A stretch of DNA of 64,000 nucleotides from Euborellia annulipes. Lineage: Eukaryota; Arthropoda; Insecta; Dermaptera; Anisolabididae. Each line of letters starts with the position of its first letter. The stretch's first letter is position 1. Made by a program: the position numbers and the translations under genes. Location: assembly GCA_023213315.1 (NCBI GenBank), contig JAKCPI010006028.1:62001-126000 (forward strand). The letters are read 5' to 3'. Shown here one piece after another: positions 10,584-21,023 of this stretch. A model generated the notes under the pieces. That model was not told the DNA's origin and ran no database searches. It worked only from the letters and a program-made list of their open reading frames with translations.

Positions 10584-11215
10584 ATAAACTCATTGGGGAA
10601 AATAAAAAAATTTCATTTTTTTTCCCCTTCCTACACTCTTGCCGAAAAATCAACGTAGTTGAGGAGTTTCAGTCTACAATTTCTCTCGGCATCACTCATT
10701 AAGCTTCAAGAAAATATTTATATTTTATTAGCATAGCAACCATTTCTCCTCTTTTCTATAAAGTACAAGAGTAAAGTGATCTTCAAAAGATTTCATTGGC
10801 AAAATAGGAATATACAAAGAGCATCTAAAAAATAAGTGATTTTTGAATTTTAATCAAAATCTTTGAAGCGAATTTTGAGAAAATTGGAAAAAAAAACTGA
10901 AAAATTACATCAGTAAAGTACTAGTACTTTTTGGCCGATTTTGTTGAAAAGCTTAGTGTCACGGTCCAGGGGGGTGTCTAACTTAAATATAAAATTTCAG
11001 CCACATAGCTCAATTCCTTCATGCTTAAAATTGAACACACACACAGACAGACAGACCATGTCACGAAAACCACTTTTTTGGATTCAGGGACCTCAAAACG
11101 TATATATCCATCAAAATCATGACATCGAATTTTTGACATGAATCCAGTACTTTCTCACTATAAATATATATTAACATATATACATACAGTAGATAAGAGA
11201 AAGTAAACGAATGTC

Positions 11216-12397
11216 CAAATATAATTTGTATTTTATCAAAAAGTATAAAATTAAAGAAATATTTTTAGTGTTTGTTGTAAAATATCAGACATTTTTTTTA
11301 CTTTCTCTTTAAAAATTAATTCCGCCCCAGTAATAAGAAATTTCAGAATGAAATTAAAATGTTCCTATCCCACTATGCTATTTGCTAAATATTGAATATA
11401 AATTTGAACTCAAACGGAATGCACTTATAAAGAATTTAAAAAAAAACATTAATATCTTTATGTATTATAAGGGATGGGACATCAACCCCTAGTTAATGCT
11501 TTCATACCCCTCCCCCTTTAAGAAAATGTGAGCCTTCGTGAAATTACTCTCAAAATAATTCGAATAAATTTTTTATCTTTATTTATTTTGAAATTATTTT
11601 ATTATAATTTTCAACCCTTAATCCACCCTTGTGTAAAAATATATGAAGGAAAAATGATTAACAACAAAATACAGGCCGTATAAAATGAATATAACTTAAA
11701 TAAAAAATAAGAAAGTGAACTAATTTTTTTTCATTTGCACGAATACTCCCCCTCCCTCTTCCATTAGCTTAAATTCTCCCTCTACCTTTGGTGAAATATT
11801 TAATTTAATATTAAAAAGAATCGTTTTTCGTCGTCAAATTATTTGTTTTTATCATTTTTTTTTCAACGATAAAATGCATAATAATTACCTTTAATAAAAT
11901 AGTCAAGAGGGTGTGTTGGCTGCGGTTGTGATCAGGGTGGGTTGCACTATATTAATTATTCACTTTTATTCACTTTAAACACAACTTGATAAGACGAGAG
12001 GCGCCTGTCGCCCGGCCACCAACTCGACTGAACGAGACTTGTCTTTCTCTGTTTGTTTTGAAATAAAATAGATCAAAATAACAATTCCCTTTTTATTAAA
12101 AAGAAAAAAAAACCTTTTACTCTAATCTAACTATATTTAGAGATGGAAAAGAATGTCAACAAGTGATTTGGAATATTCCAAGGCCTTTCTTAAATAATCA
12201 ACCCTTCATCTCATCCCTAATCAACCCTTAATATTATAAAATAATAATCAACGCTATTTTTTGAATGTTTTCTATTTATTTAGCTTCAATTTAACTAAAA
12301 TAAATTTAAACAAGATTTTTTTCAATTTTTCAACCCCTAATCCAATTTTAATAAATAAAATAATTAATAATGCTATTTTGATTGAACTTTTTTATAT
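11216..12397. other. AT-rich stretch, nothing recognised
   Basis: Apart from a moderately GC-rich patch at about 11905-12040 without a coding frame, I see no gene, RNA or family member. Confidence 0.5.
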
Positions 12398-12740
12398 TTA
12401 CTAGCGGGCGCGGCTAGTCAGAGGGGCCTCGTTCCCTCTGGACCCTACTCAGCTGGCTCGGGCCCGCTTGCGGCGGACTCGCCTTTTTAATTATAAGAAG
12501 AAAAAGAGATAATTTAATTATATAACAATTTTTTAATTTGAGCAATTTATTTATTTAATATCCTCGCCGCCTGCCTTCAGCGGGTCGCGCGCCTAGGCCC
12601 CTGCGGGCGGAGCCTCGAGATCTGATTAGTAGTTGTCGCCATAAATGGATTTTAATAAATTTTTGATCTTAATATGAGAATATAAAATTTTTTATTCACT
12701 TTTAGTTTTTTTTTAATTAAAATTATATATACTAGCCACG
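12398..12740 (-). mobile_element. Helitron-like remnant
   Basis: On the minus strand the 3' part reads GGCCCGAGCCAGCTGAG, then GGGTCCAGAGG, and ends with CCGCTAG next to a T at the left edge. The same block occurs at the 3' end of the better element at 57200-57270. A second G/C-rich patch lies at 12562-12615. The 5' end is not identified. Confidence 0.5.
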
Positions 12741-12749
12741 CCTTATTTA

Positions 12750-12975
12750 AATATAAAATGTCAACCATATAGCTCTTTTGGCTCTTGAGATATTTTGTTC
12801 ACAGAGACACAGATTTGCGGGACCCATTTTTTTTTTTTTTTTGATTCAAGGGACCTTAAAAGGTGTATATTCATCAAAATATCAACATAGAATTTTTGAC
12901 ATGAAACCAATGCTTTCTCTCTCTGTATATATATTTATATTTTATATATAGGTAAGAGAAAGTAAAAAAATGAAT
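12750..12975 (+). repeat. HE repeat, right part only
   Basis: Starts in the HE interior (TTATTTAAATATAAAATGTC), passes ACAGATTTGCGGGACCCA and ends with the right hairpin (GGTAAGAGAAAGTAAAAA near 12952). The left part is missing, probably truncated at the Helitron-like remnant. Confidence 0.7.
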
Positions 12976-13613
12976 TAGTTAAATTCTAAGGGTGTTATTT
13001 GGGCCGTTTCTCTTCCAGAATTGAAAAGTCAACACATATGATTACATATGATATATATATAATTCAATTCCCTATATATTTATATGTCTATATCATTTAA
13101 TATTAAAAAAAAAAATTAATCAATTCACATTTCTAAGAGATTAAGTCATTTAGTTAAGACTAAGATAATCTCACTTAAATATGTTTCGATTTTAATAGCG
13201 AAATAGCGTGTATGTTTTTCTAAGATAATTTTTTCAAGATAATCACACACAGACAAATATACACAAACACACGGACAGACAATCTCTATAAATATATTAT
13301 AAAATATTTCTATTAATTTTCAAGAGTATTAATTTAATATTAAATATAATTTATTATTATCTGCGATAAAAGAAAAATTTAATTAATAATATAAATTGAA
13401 ATATGCAAATTTATATATGATATATAACTAATAAAAGCGTCAAGGTATGGCAAATAATTATTTGATTCTATTGGTGATAACTCGCCTCAATAAAAACAAA
13501 GTAACCAGAATCACTCCGATATTATTTAGGTAGCCTACTTGAAGGGGTTATAAAAATATAAGAAAATCCATGATCTCAGACTTTTGAAAGGTATATATAT
13601 ATGTGTGTGTGTG
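12976..13613. other. AT-rich stretch with short microsatellites
   Basis: TA- and TG-rich tracts lie near 13594-13613. No gene or other family member is recognised. Confidence 0.5.
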
Positions 13614-13843
13614 CATGGGCGTAGCCAGACATCTTGTTAGGGCGAGAGGGGGGTTTGTAATTAATATATACATAGATTATTAATTATTTATTTAAACAAA
13701 AAAAAAAAATTAAATTAATGTAGTGGATTGGGGCGTAAAAAAAAATTCCCAATGGGAAAAATATATAATTGTTTTTTGTTTTTAATTTTTAGTACAAGCC
13801 AGGGGGGACAATGGCCCCTGCCTCCCCCCTGGCTACGCCCATG
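13614..13843. mobile_element. MITE with CATGGGCGTAGCCAG ends
   Basis: Perfect 15-bp inverted termini CATGGGCGTAGCCAG (13614-13628) and CTGGCTACGCCCATG (13829-13843). Size and end sequence relate it to the hAT-like GGCGTAGCCA elements. A TG microsatellite borders the left end and hides any 8-bp duplication. Confidence 0.7.
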
Positions 13844-13854
13844 TATATATGCGA

Positions 13855-13945
13855 GATAGAGAAATGCCTCATGGAGAGATAGAGAGGAAAAAAGACTGGC
13901 ATAGAAGAAAAGCCAGAGCTCGGGTAACTTGTGGTCGCTCTAAGG
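13855..13945 (-). mobile_element. 5S-like SINE fragment S10
   Basis: Contains AAAGACTGGCATAG, CCAGAGCTCGGGTAACTTG and GGTCGC as in other copies, then stops before the 5S-like head. Confidence 0.5.
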
Positions 13946-14027
13946 GACAGCCTACATGAAATTAGTAACATTTTATATGCAATCAAGTTAGCAACATCCG
14001 TATGTTGCTAACTTCATTGTATATTGT

Positions 14028-14441
14028 ATTGGATATAGGAGACGTAGCAGCCAAGGAATATATAAAAAAAAAAACTTTTATTTAATTAATTAATTGTCGA
14101 CGTTTCGGTCCCTAATCACGACCTTCAACTTCTTTAATTTAACAATTAATTGTCATGATGAAGGTCGTGATTAGCAAACGAAGGGGAAGCGTCGACAATT
14201 AATAATTAAATAAAAGTTTTTTAATTTTAAACTGGTAACCGTTGGCTCTGGATGAAACATTATGCTTTAATAGGAGAATTAAATTCACAAGGTTTTCTGT
14301 TTAAAATTAAATTCACAAGGTTTTCTGTTTCAATAATAAATTCAGAAAACCTTGTGAATTTAATTCTCCTATAAAAGTTTTTTATTTAATTTCCTTGGCT
14401 GTTACGTCTCCGATATCCAATTTAAAGTCTACAGCCACTAT
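14028..14441. repeat. HHR foldback unit P4 with 11-bp flanking duplication
   Basis: TTGTATATTGT at 14017-14027 and 14442-14452 flanks an inverted repeat (TTGGATATAGGAGACGTAGC at the left, complement at 14401-14420). The right tail is 21 bases. Both arms have GTCGACGTTTCGGTCCC- or TGATGAAGGTCGTGATTAGC-type hammerhead remnants with damaged cores. A smaller palindrome at about 14269-14383 with a tandem AAATTCACAAGGTTTTC lies inside. Confidence 0.65.
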
Positions 14442-14454
14442 TTGTATATTGTTA

Positions 14455-15520
14455 GTAACTTCACATAGGTTAAAGGTTAGTGTCGCTTAAGTCGGACTAA
14501 GCGCACAGTACTTTAAATCTACTGCAAAATAAGTAATTTAAACGAACAATATGCATTTGCTATTAGTGACTACTTAAGAGAAAGTAATATGATGTGCTGA
14601 GTGCAAGAATTTCTTGTCCACGGTCCGACAAGTGATATAAATAGAGGTATGATTTTAGAGTCGAACAATGAGTCACAAAATTTAATGTAAGCCATATTTA
14701 CAATAATAATCTCTACAGATTTATTCATAAGCCACCACCTCGGATGTTGCTAATGGTCCAGCACCCTATTTCTTTCATTTCTTCTTCTGATTTCCTTCTC
14801 GCTTGTTTTTTTTTTTTATTTCATTTTTTTCCTTTCTTTTTTTTTTTGAAAGCTTAACGAGCTAAAGACTACAAAATCTAGCGACCACCCAAAATAACAT
14901 AATCAACCCGAACAGTGAGAAGTCCGCAGCTTAAAAAATAGCGTTTAAAATTTGGATTTAAATTAACTCTCTCTCTCTCTTTCTTCATCTCACAAAAAAA
15001 TACACAATAAAATAAATTTAAATAATTTTAACATGCATGGTTCCTTGAGTGAATATTCTATTTTTATAATTTATTAAGTACAATTTGTAACGCCTATTAA
15101 AGAAGAGTGATGAGCATGAGTTCTGGTATTTAAAAAAATGCATATTAATTGTGCTTTTTCTTGATGGAAGAAATGTAAAAAAGTAACGTTAATATGTCTT
15201 TTTAAACTTTACAATTGTAACTATAATTGATATAATTATAATATCCATTAATCAAATTCTTCTCTTTTAAAGCTTTGGAATGTTTTAAGAAAAAAAATTT
15301 AATCGTATTTACTTTTATTTTTGAATTTTTTATTATGTACAATAACATTTCAAGTATTTTTCATTAATTATTTATTTATTTATTTTTTTTTTTTATATAA
15401 AAAATCATAAACAACTTGAGTTCCAAATGGTAAAGTTTTATTATTTTTGCGATTGATTGAAGAAAATATTGAATTTAACTAAGCTTTATTTTTAAGCAAA
15501 GTTTTTTGAAGTTAAAATTT
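14455..15520. other. AT-rich stretch, nothing recognised
   Basis: No supported gene, RNA or repeat family member. Several T and A homopolymers occur. Confidence 0.5.
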
Positions 15521-15524
15521 TCAG

Positions 15525-16290
15525 TTTTTACTTTCTCTTACCTATATATATATATATGATATATAGAAAGTATTGCGTTCATATCAAAAATTCGATATCG
15601 AGATTTTGATGGATATACACGTTTTGAGTCAAAAAAGTGGTTTTCACAAATTGGTCTGTCTGTCTGCGTGTTTTTAATGATTTTAAGCATGAAGGAATTG
15701 AGCTACGAGGTTGAAATTTTATATTTAAGTTAGGCACCTTCCCGGATAATTAAAAAAAGCTTTTGAAGAAGATTGGCCAAAAAGTACTAGTACTTTACTG
15801 AAGTACTTTTTCACTTTTTTTTCGATTTTCTCAAAATTGGTTCTAAATGATTTCGATCAAAATTCATAAATAAACTAGCGAGAGCATCTTCTTTAAAAAG
15901 TAAATCAGTAAAATTTTTAGTGAAAGTACACTTTACTGATGTAGTATTTCAGATTTTTCAAATTCATTTTCCGGCTCTTCCTTCCATAGAGCCAATATTA
16001 AATCCCTATGGAGATTTACATATTAATTTCGATTCAAAAGGGAACTTTTTAAAAATTTAAAAAAAATTTTTCCATTTCTTATGAAATTTTGTATTTATTT
16101 AGGATTCTCTATCGCTTATAAAATATCCATTAAATTAAAATTGTGAATAATAACCATAGTGTATTTCAAGCAGTGGTCAAGTTTGGAACTAAGGTGCTAT
16201 GGAAAACTATATCTGGACACAAAAAAATCTTACATAACTTTCGATTAACGAAGGTACCGCGTTAAGTCACGCCATATTTTTTAATTAAGA
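15525..16290 (-). repeat. HE repeat, long subfamily
   Basis: The right hairpin is at 15530-15575, followed by AAATTCGATATCGAGATTTT and the HE interior. The long-subfamily extension comes next (CGGCTCTTCCTTCCATAGAG, AATTTCGATTCAAAAGGG, TATGAAATTTTGTATTTATT). The copy ends in a decayed left hairpin near 16215-16290. Confidence 0.75.
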
Positions 16291-16739
16291 AATCTAAAGA
16301 GAAAATTAAAATTTAAGAAATTCTGTAATAATAAAAGTTAAGATTTTTTTTTTAATTTGGTGTATTTATAGAAAGGGGAGAGTCATAATAGGAGCATAAG
16401 TCTTAGTTCTGGTAACTTGTTCATTCAGCAACTCTAATCATTTATCAATAATATTTAATAATATTTATTATTATAATTGAAATTTCATTTGCAAGTTTTT
16501 CAGTTAGGATAAATAAATCTCAGGGTATCCTCTTCTTTTCTAGTCATTAATAAAAATAATTTTCTGATCAATTTGATGAGGCCTTTCTTTAATCCGTTTA
16601 ACTAATCCTCTTCACTATTAAAAAAATCTCAATCCGATAATGATCGTTTAAAATATATATTATAAATAAAAGAATAAAATCTTATTATCTCAATTATTGA
16701 TAAAAAAAAATAAATAAATTCTAGGCAATCAGCAACGCT

Positions 16740-17116
16740 CGGACATAATTAAGCCCCCAGGTGTGGTCGAAATTTAATCTGACCTACGTATCTCTCTTTC
16801 TTTCTCTCTCTCTTAGCGTGTGTGTGTATGTGTGTGATGATTGTAAGTGGCTGTAAATTACCATGGCTGGAAATTTGGAGTGAGTTATCCCCCTTTTTGG
16901 GAGGTTTCCAAGTGGTCATGCCATTGGTCATGGTCAGCCCCGATCACAATGGCCGCTTGTGTTTTGCATGTTGCGCTCAACGAGCCCGTGACTAACATTG
17001 TTAGCAAGAAAACATCAAGACAAATTCGAATCGCTCCTATTGTTGTAAAATAAAACGAAAATAGACTTCGAGACATTTATTTTCTTTTTTTTTTTTATTT
17101 TATTTTATTTTCAATT

Positions 17117-17118
<2 letters not shown>
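16740..17118. other. Single-copy GC-elevated island 3
   Basis: Non-repetitive, with open frames on both strands (16847-17053 plus, 16885-17076 minus). Both are short and unrecognised. The minus frame begins with a hydrophobic stretch that could pass for a signal peptide, but overlapping frames are expected here, so no gene is called. Confidence 0.3.

Positions 17119-17144
<26 letters not shown>
17119..17144 (+). repeat. A26 homopolymer
   Basis: Twenty-six consecutive A follow a T-rich stretch. It could be the poly(A) tail of an unrecognised retroposon or simple slippage. Confidence 0.8.
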
Positions 17145-17147
<3 letters not shown>

Positions 17148-17454
17148 TAAAAGGACGCCCAAAGTTTCTACGATTCCCACGTCGCGCTCGAATACATTCT
17201 CTGTTTAATAATAACCGTCATTGGTGGGCTTCAGCATCACGTTTTAGAAAAAAAAAATTAAATAAATCCAATTCAATGGTGGCTAATTTGTCCTCTGAGA
17301 AGCCACGTGGCAGTTTCAAACACTTAATAATAAATAATTCGGTTCTACTCTTGTGGATAAGCATAATTCTATAAACAATTATTATTATTAATTAGAATAT
17401 TTGTAGCTCAGAGGATTAAAAATAAATTAATCACAATCTCAACACGATGAAAAA

Positions 17455-17508
17455 AGAGGGAAAGACTGGCATAGAAAGAAAAGAAATGCCAGTTTTAGCT
17501 CGGGTTCA
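17455..17508 (-). mobile_element. 5S-like SINE fragment S13
   Basis: AAAGACTGGCATAGAAAG and CCAGTTTTAGCTCGGGTT match the SINE body. The copy breaks off exactly at the start of a hammerhead fragment. Confidence 0.5.
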
Positions 17509-17510
17509 CA

Positions 17511-17541
17511 GTTTCGACCTTTCTGAGGTCATCATCAGAAC
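17511..17541 (-). ncRNA. Hammerhead fragment HHR-7
   Basis: Minus strand: CTGATGA (17538-17532), perfect stem II GACCT with AGGTC, then GAAACTGT. The base at the cleavage position would be G, which hammerheads do not tolerate. It is squeezed between a SINE fragment and a MITE, so the flanking stem is probably not original. Confidence 0.5.
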
Positions 17542-17768
17542 CATGGGCGTATTCAGCTTAAAACGGATGGGGTGGCAACTTTTCTAATATCCATTTTATT
17601 ATCTTATTAAATGGCACAGGTTAACTGGAGATAGAGGATGGCGTCACTCGTAGTTTTTATCTTCTCAGAGATGGCGTGAATTTTTCAGTTTTTTATTTAT
17701 ATATATATTTTTTTAATTATTTGGAAGGGGGCAGCTGTTCTTCTTGCCCTTCTCTGGATACGCCCATG
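17542..17768. mobile_element. MITE with CATGGGCGTATTCAG ends
   Basis: Inverted ends CATGGGCGTATTCAG (17542-17556) and CTGGATACGCCCATG (17754-17768). The flanking octamers ATCAGAAC and ATCAGTCC agree at six of eight positions, fitting a decayed hAT-type duplication. It is related to the element at 13614-13843. Confidence 0.65.
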
Positions 17769-17797
17769 ATCAGTCCTAAACAAAGATATTCTCAATT

Positions 17798-17999
17798 TTA
17801 TTCCGGCAGTGCGAGGTCGGCGGAATGAGTTTTTTGCGACCGGAAGAAATAGAACGGACCGGCCCGTCACACGGTCTGATGCCGGTTAAAAATATAGAAG
17901 GAAGGGACAGACATGTAAAGAACAGAAGGATAGCCAGTCCCAGCTCGGGTAGCTCGTGGTCGCCATCCACGTACCCACAAGTTGTGGGCCCCTGAGCAA
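17798..17999 (-). mobile_element. 5S-like SINE copy S3
   Basis: A 20-bp duplication AAACAAAGATATTCTCAATT at 17778-17797 and 18000-18019 is perfect. The minus-strand head is GCTCAGGGGCCCACAACTTG with GTACGTGGATGGCGACC. The body contains GGTCCGTTCTATTTCTTCCG. The tail is short. Confidence 0.85.
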
Positions 18000-18129
18000 A
18001 AACAAAGATATTCTCAATTAAAATTGATAATTCAAAGTCAGAGACAATTTATTATTTAATACTTTGAAATTTTTAGAGCCGAATTTGAGAAAATCGGAAA
18101 AAATTTAAAAAGTACATTATTAGTAAAGT

Positions 18130-18373
18130 GATCAAGGATAGTACCAAAATGAGAAAATGCAGCTATATTTTTTTTCTTTAATTATTTATTTTATTTGTAC
18201 AGCTGACGTTTCGGTTCTATGTCTGAACCATCTTCAGTGCTGACAAAAAGCCTTTATAAAAGTGTGGATTTTATACATTTTTAATTTTCTTGTATAATAA
18301 GTTTGCATTTTATCATTTTGGTACTACCCTCGATTAATAACAATTATATCACATCTGTACAATTGCGTTTTTC
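18130..18373. repeat. HHR foldback unit P5 with 11-bp flanking duplication
   Basis: ATTAGTAAAGT at 18119-18129 and 18374-18384 flanks the unit at the HE break. Inverted ends GATAGTACCAAAATGAGAAA and TCATTTTGGTACTACC. The right tail is about 38 bases. This compact member (244 bp) has one hammerhead only, on the minus strand. Confidence 0.75.
18194..18248 (-). ncRNA. Hammerhead ribozyme candidate HHR-4
   Basis: Minus strand: CTGAAGA (18237-18231), perfect five-pair stem II GGTTC with GAACC, GAA, self-complementary ACGT, cleavage base C. Stem I pairs TTTGTCAGC with GCTGTACAAA with one bulge. Compared with HHR-10 and HHR-11 the stem I sequence differs but still pairs, which is good evidence for a real RNA structure. 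Confidence 0.75.
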
Positions 18374-18390
18374 ATTAGTAAAGTACTAAT

Positions 18391-18646
18391 TGAGAAAAGT
18401 AGATTTATAGCTGGATAAAGGTTATTAATGAGAAACAGGATGAAGAAAGAAGAGCAGCTAGTATTTGTTTCATTTATTTAAGGCCAATTAAGCTAACGTT
18501 TCGGTCTCGGTAGAGACCATCTTCAGCGCTTGATGGGCTGTCAATGATGAAGATGGTCTCCTCCGAGACCGAAACGTTAGCTTAATTGGCCTTAAATAAA
18601 TGAAACAAATACTAGCTGCTCTTCTTTCTTCATCCTGTTTCTCATT
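18391..18646. repeat. HHR foldback unit P6, near-perfect palindrome
   Basis: Arms of about 100 bp (18426-18647) are almost identical inverted copies, from TAATGAGAAACAGGATGAAG to its complement, around a spacer of about 20 bp. A tail of about 35 bases is on the left. AAAGTACTAAT (18380-18390) and AAAGTATTAGT (18647-18657) look like an 11-bp duplication with two changes. Low arm divergence suggests a young or conversion-maintained copy. Confidence 0.7.
18489..18534 (-). ncRNA. Hammerhead ribozyme candidate HHR-5
   Basis: Minus strand: CTGAAGA (18526-18520), six-pair stem II GGTCTC with GAGACC, GAA, ACGT and cleavage base T. Stem I is weak next to the core. In the opposite arm (18547-18578, plus) the core has changed to ATGAAGA with stem II intact, so that arm is probably dead. 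Confidence 0.65.
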
Positions 18647-18855
18647 AAAGTATTAGTACTCTTGGACCGATTTTATTTAAAAGCTTATCTATCTTCGCAT
18701 CTCAGAAGGGTACTTAAATATAAAATTTCTATCACGGAGCTCATTTCCTCCATACTTTAATTTGAGCACACACAGACGCCTCGAAACGTGGATTTCCATC
18801 AAAATCTTTGAAGTGATTGAACTACTTTTTTCATCGGTATAGAGAAAAGTAAAAA

Positions 18856-19639
18856 TACAAAATACCCTCAGTTAGAAATAAATAACTATAATTCAATACA
18901 AAATTTTTTGTTAAAATTAAAATATACTGTCTTATCCTGATAAGATATTTTTATTAAATAATTTTTTTAGAATATATAATAATTATATTTATTTAATTAT
19001 TTTATCTAAATTATATTCTCAAACTCCTTATTTATTTAATGGAATTTTTTTCTAATTTAATGATAATAAAAATGAACTAATTTTTTTGCATAATCTTTTT
19101 ACTCTTTTTTTTTTATAATAATTATATCTCTTTCACAATTCTTAAGGATAAGTTTTATTTACATAAATAGTTATTAAGTATATGGGGAATAATTGTTAGA
19201 GAAAGATAATCTAATCTCTGACGTTTTGTCCTATATTTAATCTTGTTTGTCTTCTATTTTGCAGGATACCGGATAAATAAATAACTCTTGAATACATACA
19301 TTTTTCATGAAATGGTTATGCGATTTAAGGATTATCACTTTGACTTGAATAGAAATGAAAAACTCAAAAAGATGATCCTAAAGATAATAAATAATGTATA
19401 ATTGACTCTTTGTTTTGTTTTGAAAAACATATTACTCGGTTAGCAAACAGGACGATCAATTATTCAGAAAAAAAAAATTATATATTAAATTCCATTGGAG
19501 GAAAGAACGAAATTTATTTGAATGATAGAATAATAAGTTTATTTAGCAACAATTAAACACTTGCTGGCGGCAATTTTATATTTGGTTATTAGTTCTTAAG
19601 TTTATCTCCAGTTTAATCACAAAATACTGTTTGTTGATA
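18856..19639. other. AT-rich stretch, nothing recognised
   Basis: No supported gene, RNA gene or repeat family. Confidence 0.5.
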
Positions 19640-20260
19640 ATAAACAAGAGGAAAAGCCGCCTTCGGTGGGCTTTTCCTCTTGCCGTGAGGCTGCGCCCCC
19701 TGGACCCCTTTGCTCGTCTTTGGCGAGCAAATGCATCAAATTTATTCTTGCTCACTGTTTGGAAATTTTAAATTTCCCTCTCTGACTTAGTTCTTTGACT
19801 CAACTTCCTTTTATTCTGGTCAATCAGCGCCCTGATAGGCACATACACACAGAGACAGGAAGTCAGCCGCTAGCGCTTTATATCATATATGATGATATTT
19901 TTTCCATAATTGTTTTTTATTTTTTTATTGAAAAATCAGTGGAGTAAAAATTCTAAAATTATAGGGATTTGAAAATTTATATCATTACTATATATAAAGC
20001 GCTAGACGCTGACTTCCTGTCCCTGTGTATGTGCCTGTTCTCTCGCTGATTGGAGAGTTATAGGAAGTGGAGTTAGAGAGGGAAATTTAAAAGTTTAAAA
20101 TTTTGTAATTGCTTACCGAAGGCGAGCAATTACAAAATTTCCAAACACTGAGCAAGATAAATTTGATGCATTTGCTTCCCGAAGGCGATCAAGGGGTCTA
20201 GGGGCGTAGCCCCTGGCATGTGATAAAGCCCGCCGAAGGCGGACTTTACCACTTGTAGTT
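19640..20260. mobile_element. Helitron-like sequences in head-to-head inverted arrangement
   Basis: The left block read on the minus strand and the right block read on the plus strand share AAAGCGCTAG, GACTTCCTGTC, GTGTATGTGCCT, AAATTTGATGCATTTGCT and AAGGGGTC. Each outer part has a G/C hairpin (GGGGGCGCAGCC; AGGGGCGTAGCCCCT), as seen near Helitron 3' ends, and GCCGAAGGCGG hairpins beyond. The centre is AT-rich at 19895-19990. Boundaries and class are inferred. Confidence 0.5.
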
Positions 20261-20342
20261 TAATATAGCGTTTTCCATCCTTTTCACTCATATGGAACCC
20301 CTGTGACAAAGATAAAGTTCTAGGGTACTCCCCAGGGTCCAT
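20130..20342 (-). CDS. Unrecognised 70-codon open frame at the Helitron-like edge
   Basis: The N-terminal part (MDPGEYPRTLSLSQ...SEKDGKRY) reads more like protein than the surroundings, while the rest runs into the inverted Helitron-like repeat. It could be a captured host or transposon gene fragment. No domain recognised. Confidence 0.2.
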   Translation of the reverse strand: MDPGEYPRTLSLSQGFHMSEKDGKRYIKLQVVKSAFGGLYHMPGATPLDPLIAFGKQMHQIYLAQCLEIL

Positions 20343-20410
20343 GTAATTTGATCATTAATGAATATTATTTTATTCGTTAATTTAAAAAAAAAAATTGATA
20401 TAATTCCTTT

Positions 20411-20560
20411 AGGGCGGTTGCTTCACTTCTAATTAGCTATTTCTCAGATAAAACTAATTGACTATGATCTTCGAGTCTTTGCACGTCTAGTTAAGTTAAC
20501 TAGATGTGTTCTTCCCAAACCATTCCTTATATTTCAGATAGCTAATTATATGTAAAAAAA
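20411..20560. mobile_element. GGTTGCTTCACTTCT MITE fragment
   Basis: GGGCGGTTGCTTCACTTCTA followed by ATTAGCTATTTCTCAGATAA matches the ends of the palindromic element at 23348-23886 and the fragment near 23193-23330. Confidence 0.5.
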
Positions 20561-21015
20561 AAACATTTTTTAAGCCCGAAAGTGGTGCAGCCTTTAACTT
20601 CTATTTTATAATTATAAACACTCTTTATTGGAACGTTCCGGCAAGGATCCATCTTGCTATCTTAGCCTTCAAAGAGTATATTGTTCTAATATTTATATAA
20701 AAATATTAATTATGAGCTTAGAACCAGTAGCGGAACTAGGGGGGGGGGCGAAGGGAGGTGCTCGCCACCTCAAGCCTTTCGCGCCCCTCGATACCGACAT
20801 AGGCGCCCTAGGGCATCTAAGATATAGCACAAGGACGGTTCTTTTATCATATTCTTTCCATAGATTGTCCAAAAACATTGATAGTTTTCTTTAAAATTCC
20901 TGGCTACGGCTTACTTAGTACTTTTTCAAGACCCAAAAGCTTTTTTTTTGAGAATAAATAATTTTTAAAAAAGTAGTAGCAAAAATAAATATTTCAAATT
21001 TTTTTTGTGCAAATT
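20561..21015. other. Mixed stretch with a possible hAT-like end
   Basis: CAGTAGCGGAACTAGGGGGG at about 20727 resembles a hAT-type terminus with a G run. The partner end is not clear. Opposed open frames at 20628-20894 and 20693-20878 are shadows of this G/C-rich patch. Confidence 0.3.
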
Positions 21016-21023
21016 AATGTAAG

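Larger units (their letters stand above)
9341..10709. repeat. HHR foldback unit P3 with 13-bp flanking duplication
   Basis: GAAAATATTTATA occurs at 9328-9340 and 10710-10722 at the break in the HE host. The arms are nearly complementary from 9341 (GACCGAAACTCCTCAACTAC) to 10677. A 32-base tail is found only on the right. Each arm carries a hammerhead facing outward from the centre, and a hAT-like MITE sits near the centre. This is the longest and best-preserved member. Confidence 0.8.
9170..11215 (+). repeat. HE repeat copy, split by an HHR foldback
   Basis: The left hairpin (CTGGTCGCACAGCACACAA near 9181, then CTTGTCACACCAGATTTTTT) and GTCGACATATGTTTAGTTTC lead to 9340. The copy resumes at 10710 with GAAAATATTTATATTTTATT and runs through the HE interior to the right-end hairpin at about 11145-11215. 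The interruption is a 1369-bp foldback. Confidence 0.8.
18040..18855 (+). repeat. HE repeat copy, split by two HHR foldbacks
   Basis: HE interior words (GAATTTGAGAAAATCGGAAA, GTAAAGTACTAA, TTAAATATAAAATTTCTATC, CATCAAAATCTTTGA) run from about 18040 to a decayed right end near 18845. Two foldback insertions break the region that normally reads CATCAGTAAAGTACTAGTAC. Confidence 0.7.

Noticed and set aside
16885..17076. Secreted small protein suggested by a hydrophobic N-terminus
   Set aside because: Hydrophobic translations are the rule in this AT-rich DNA, and the opposite strand is open over the same bases.
17511..17541. Treating the motif as an active hammerhead
   Set aside because: The cleavage-position base would be G, and the apparent stem I is formed by neighbouring MITE and SINE sequence.
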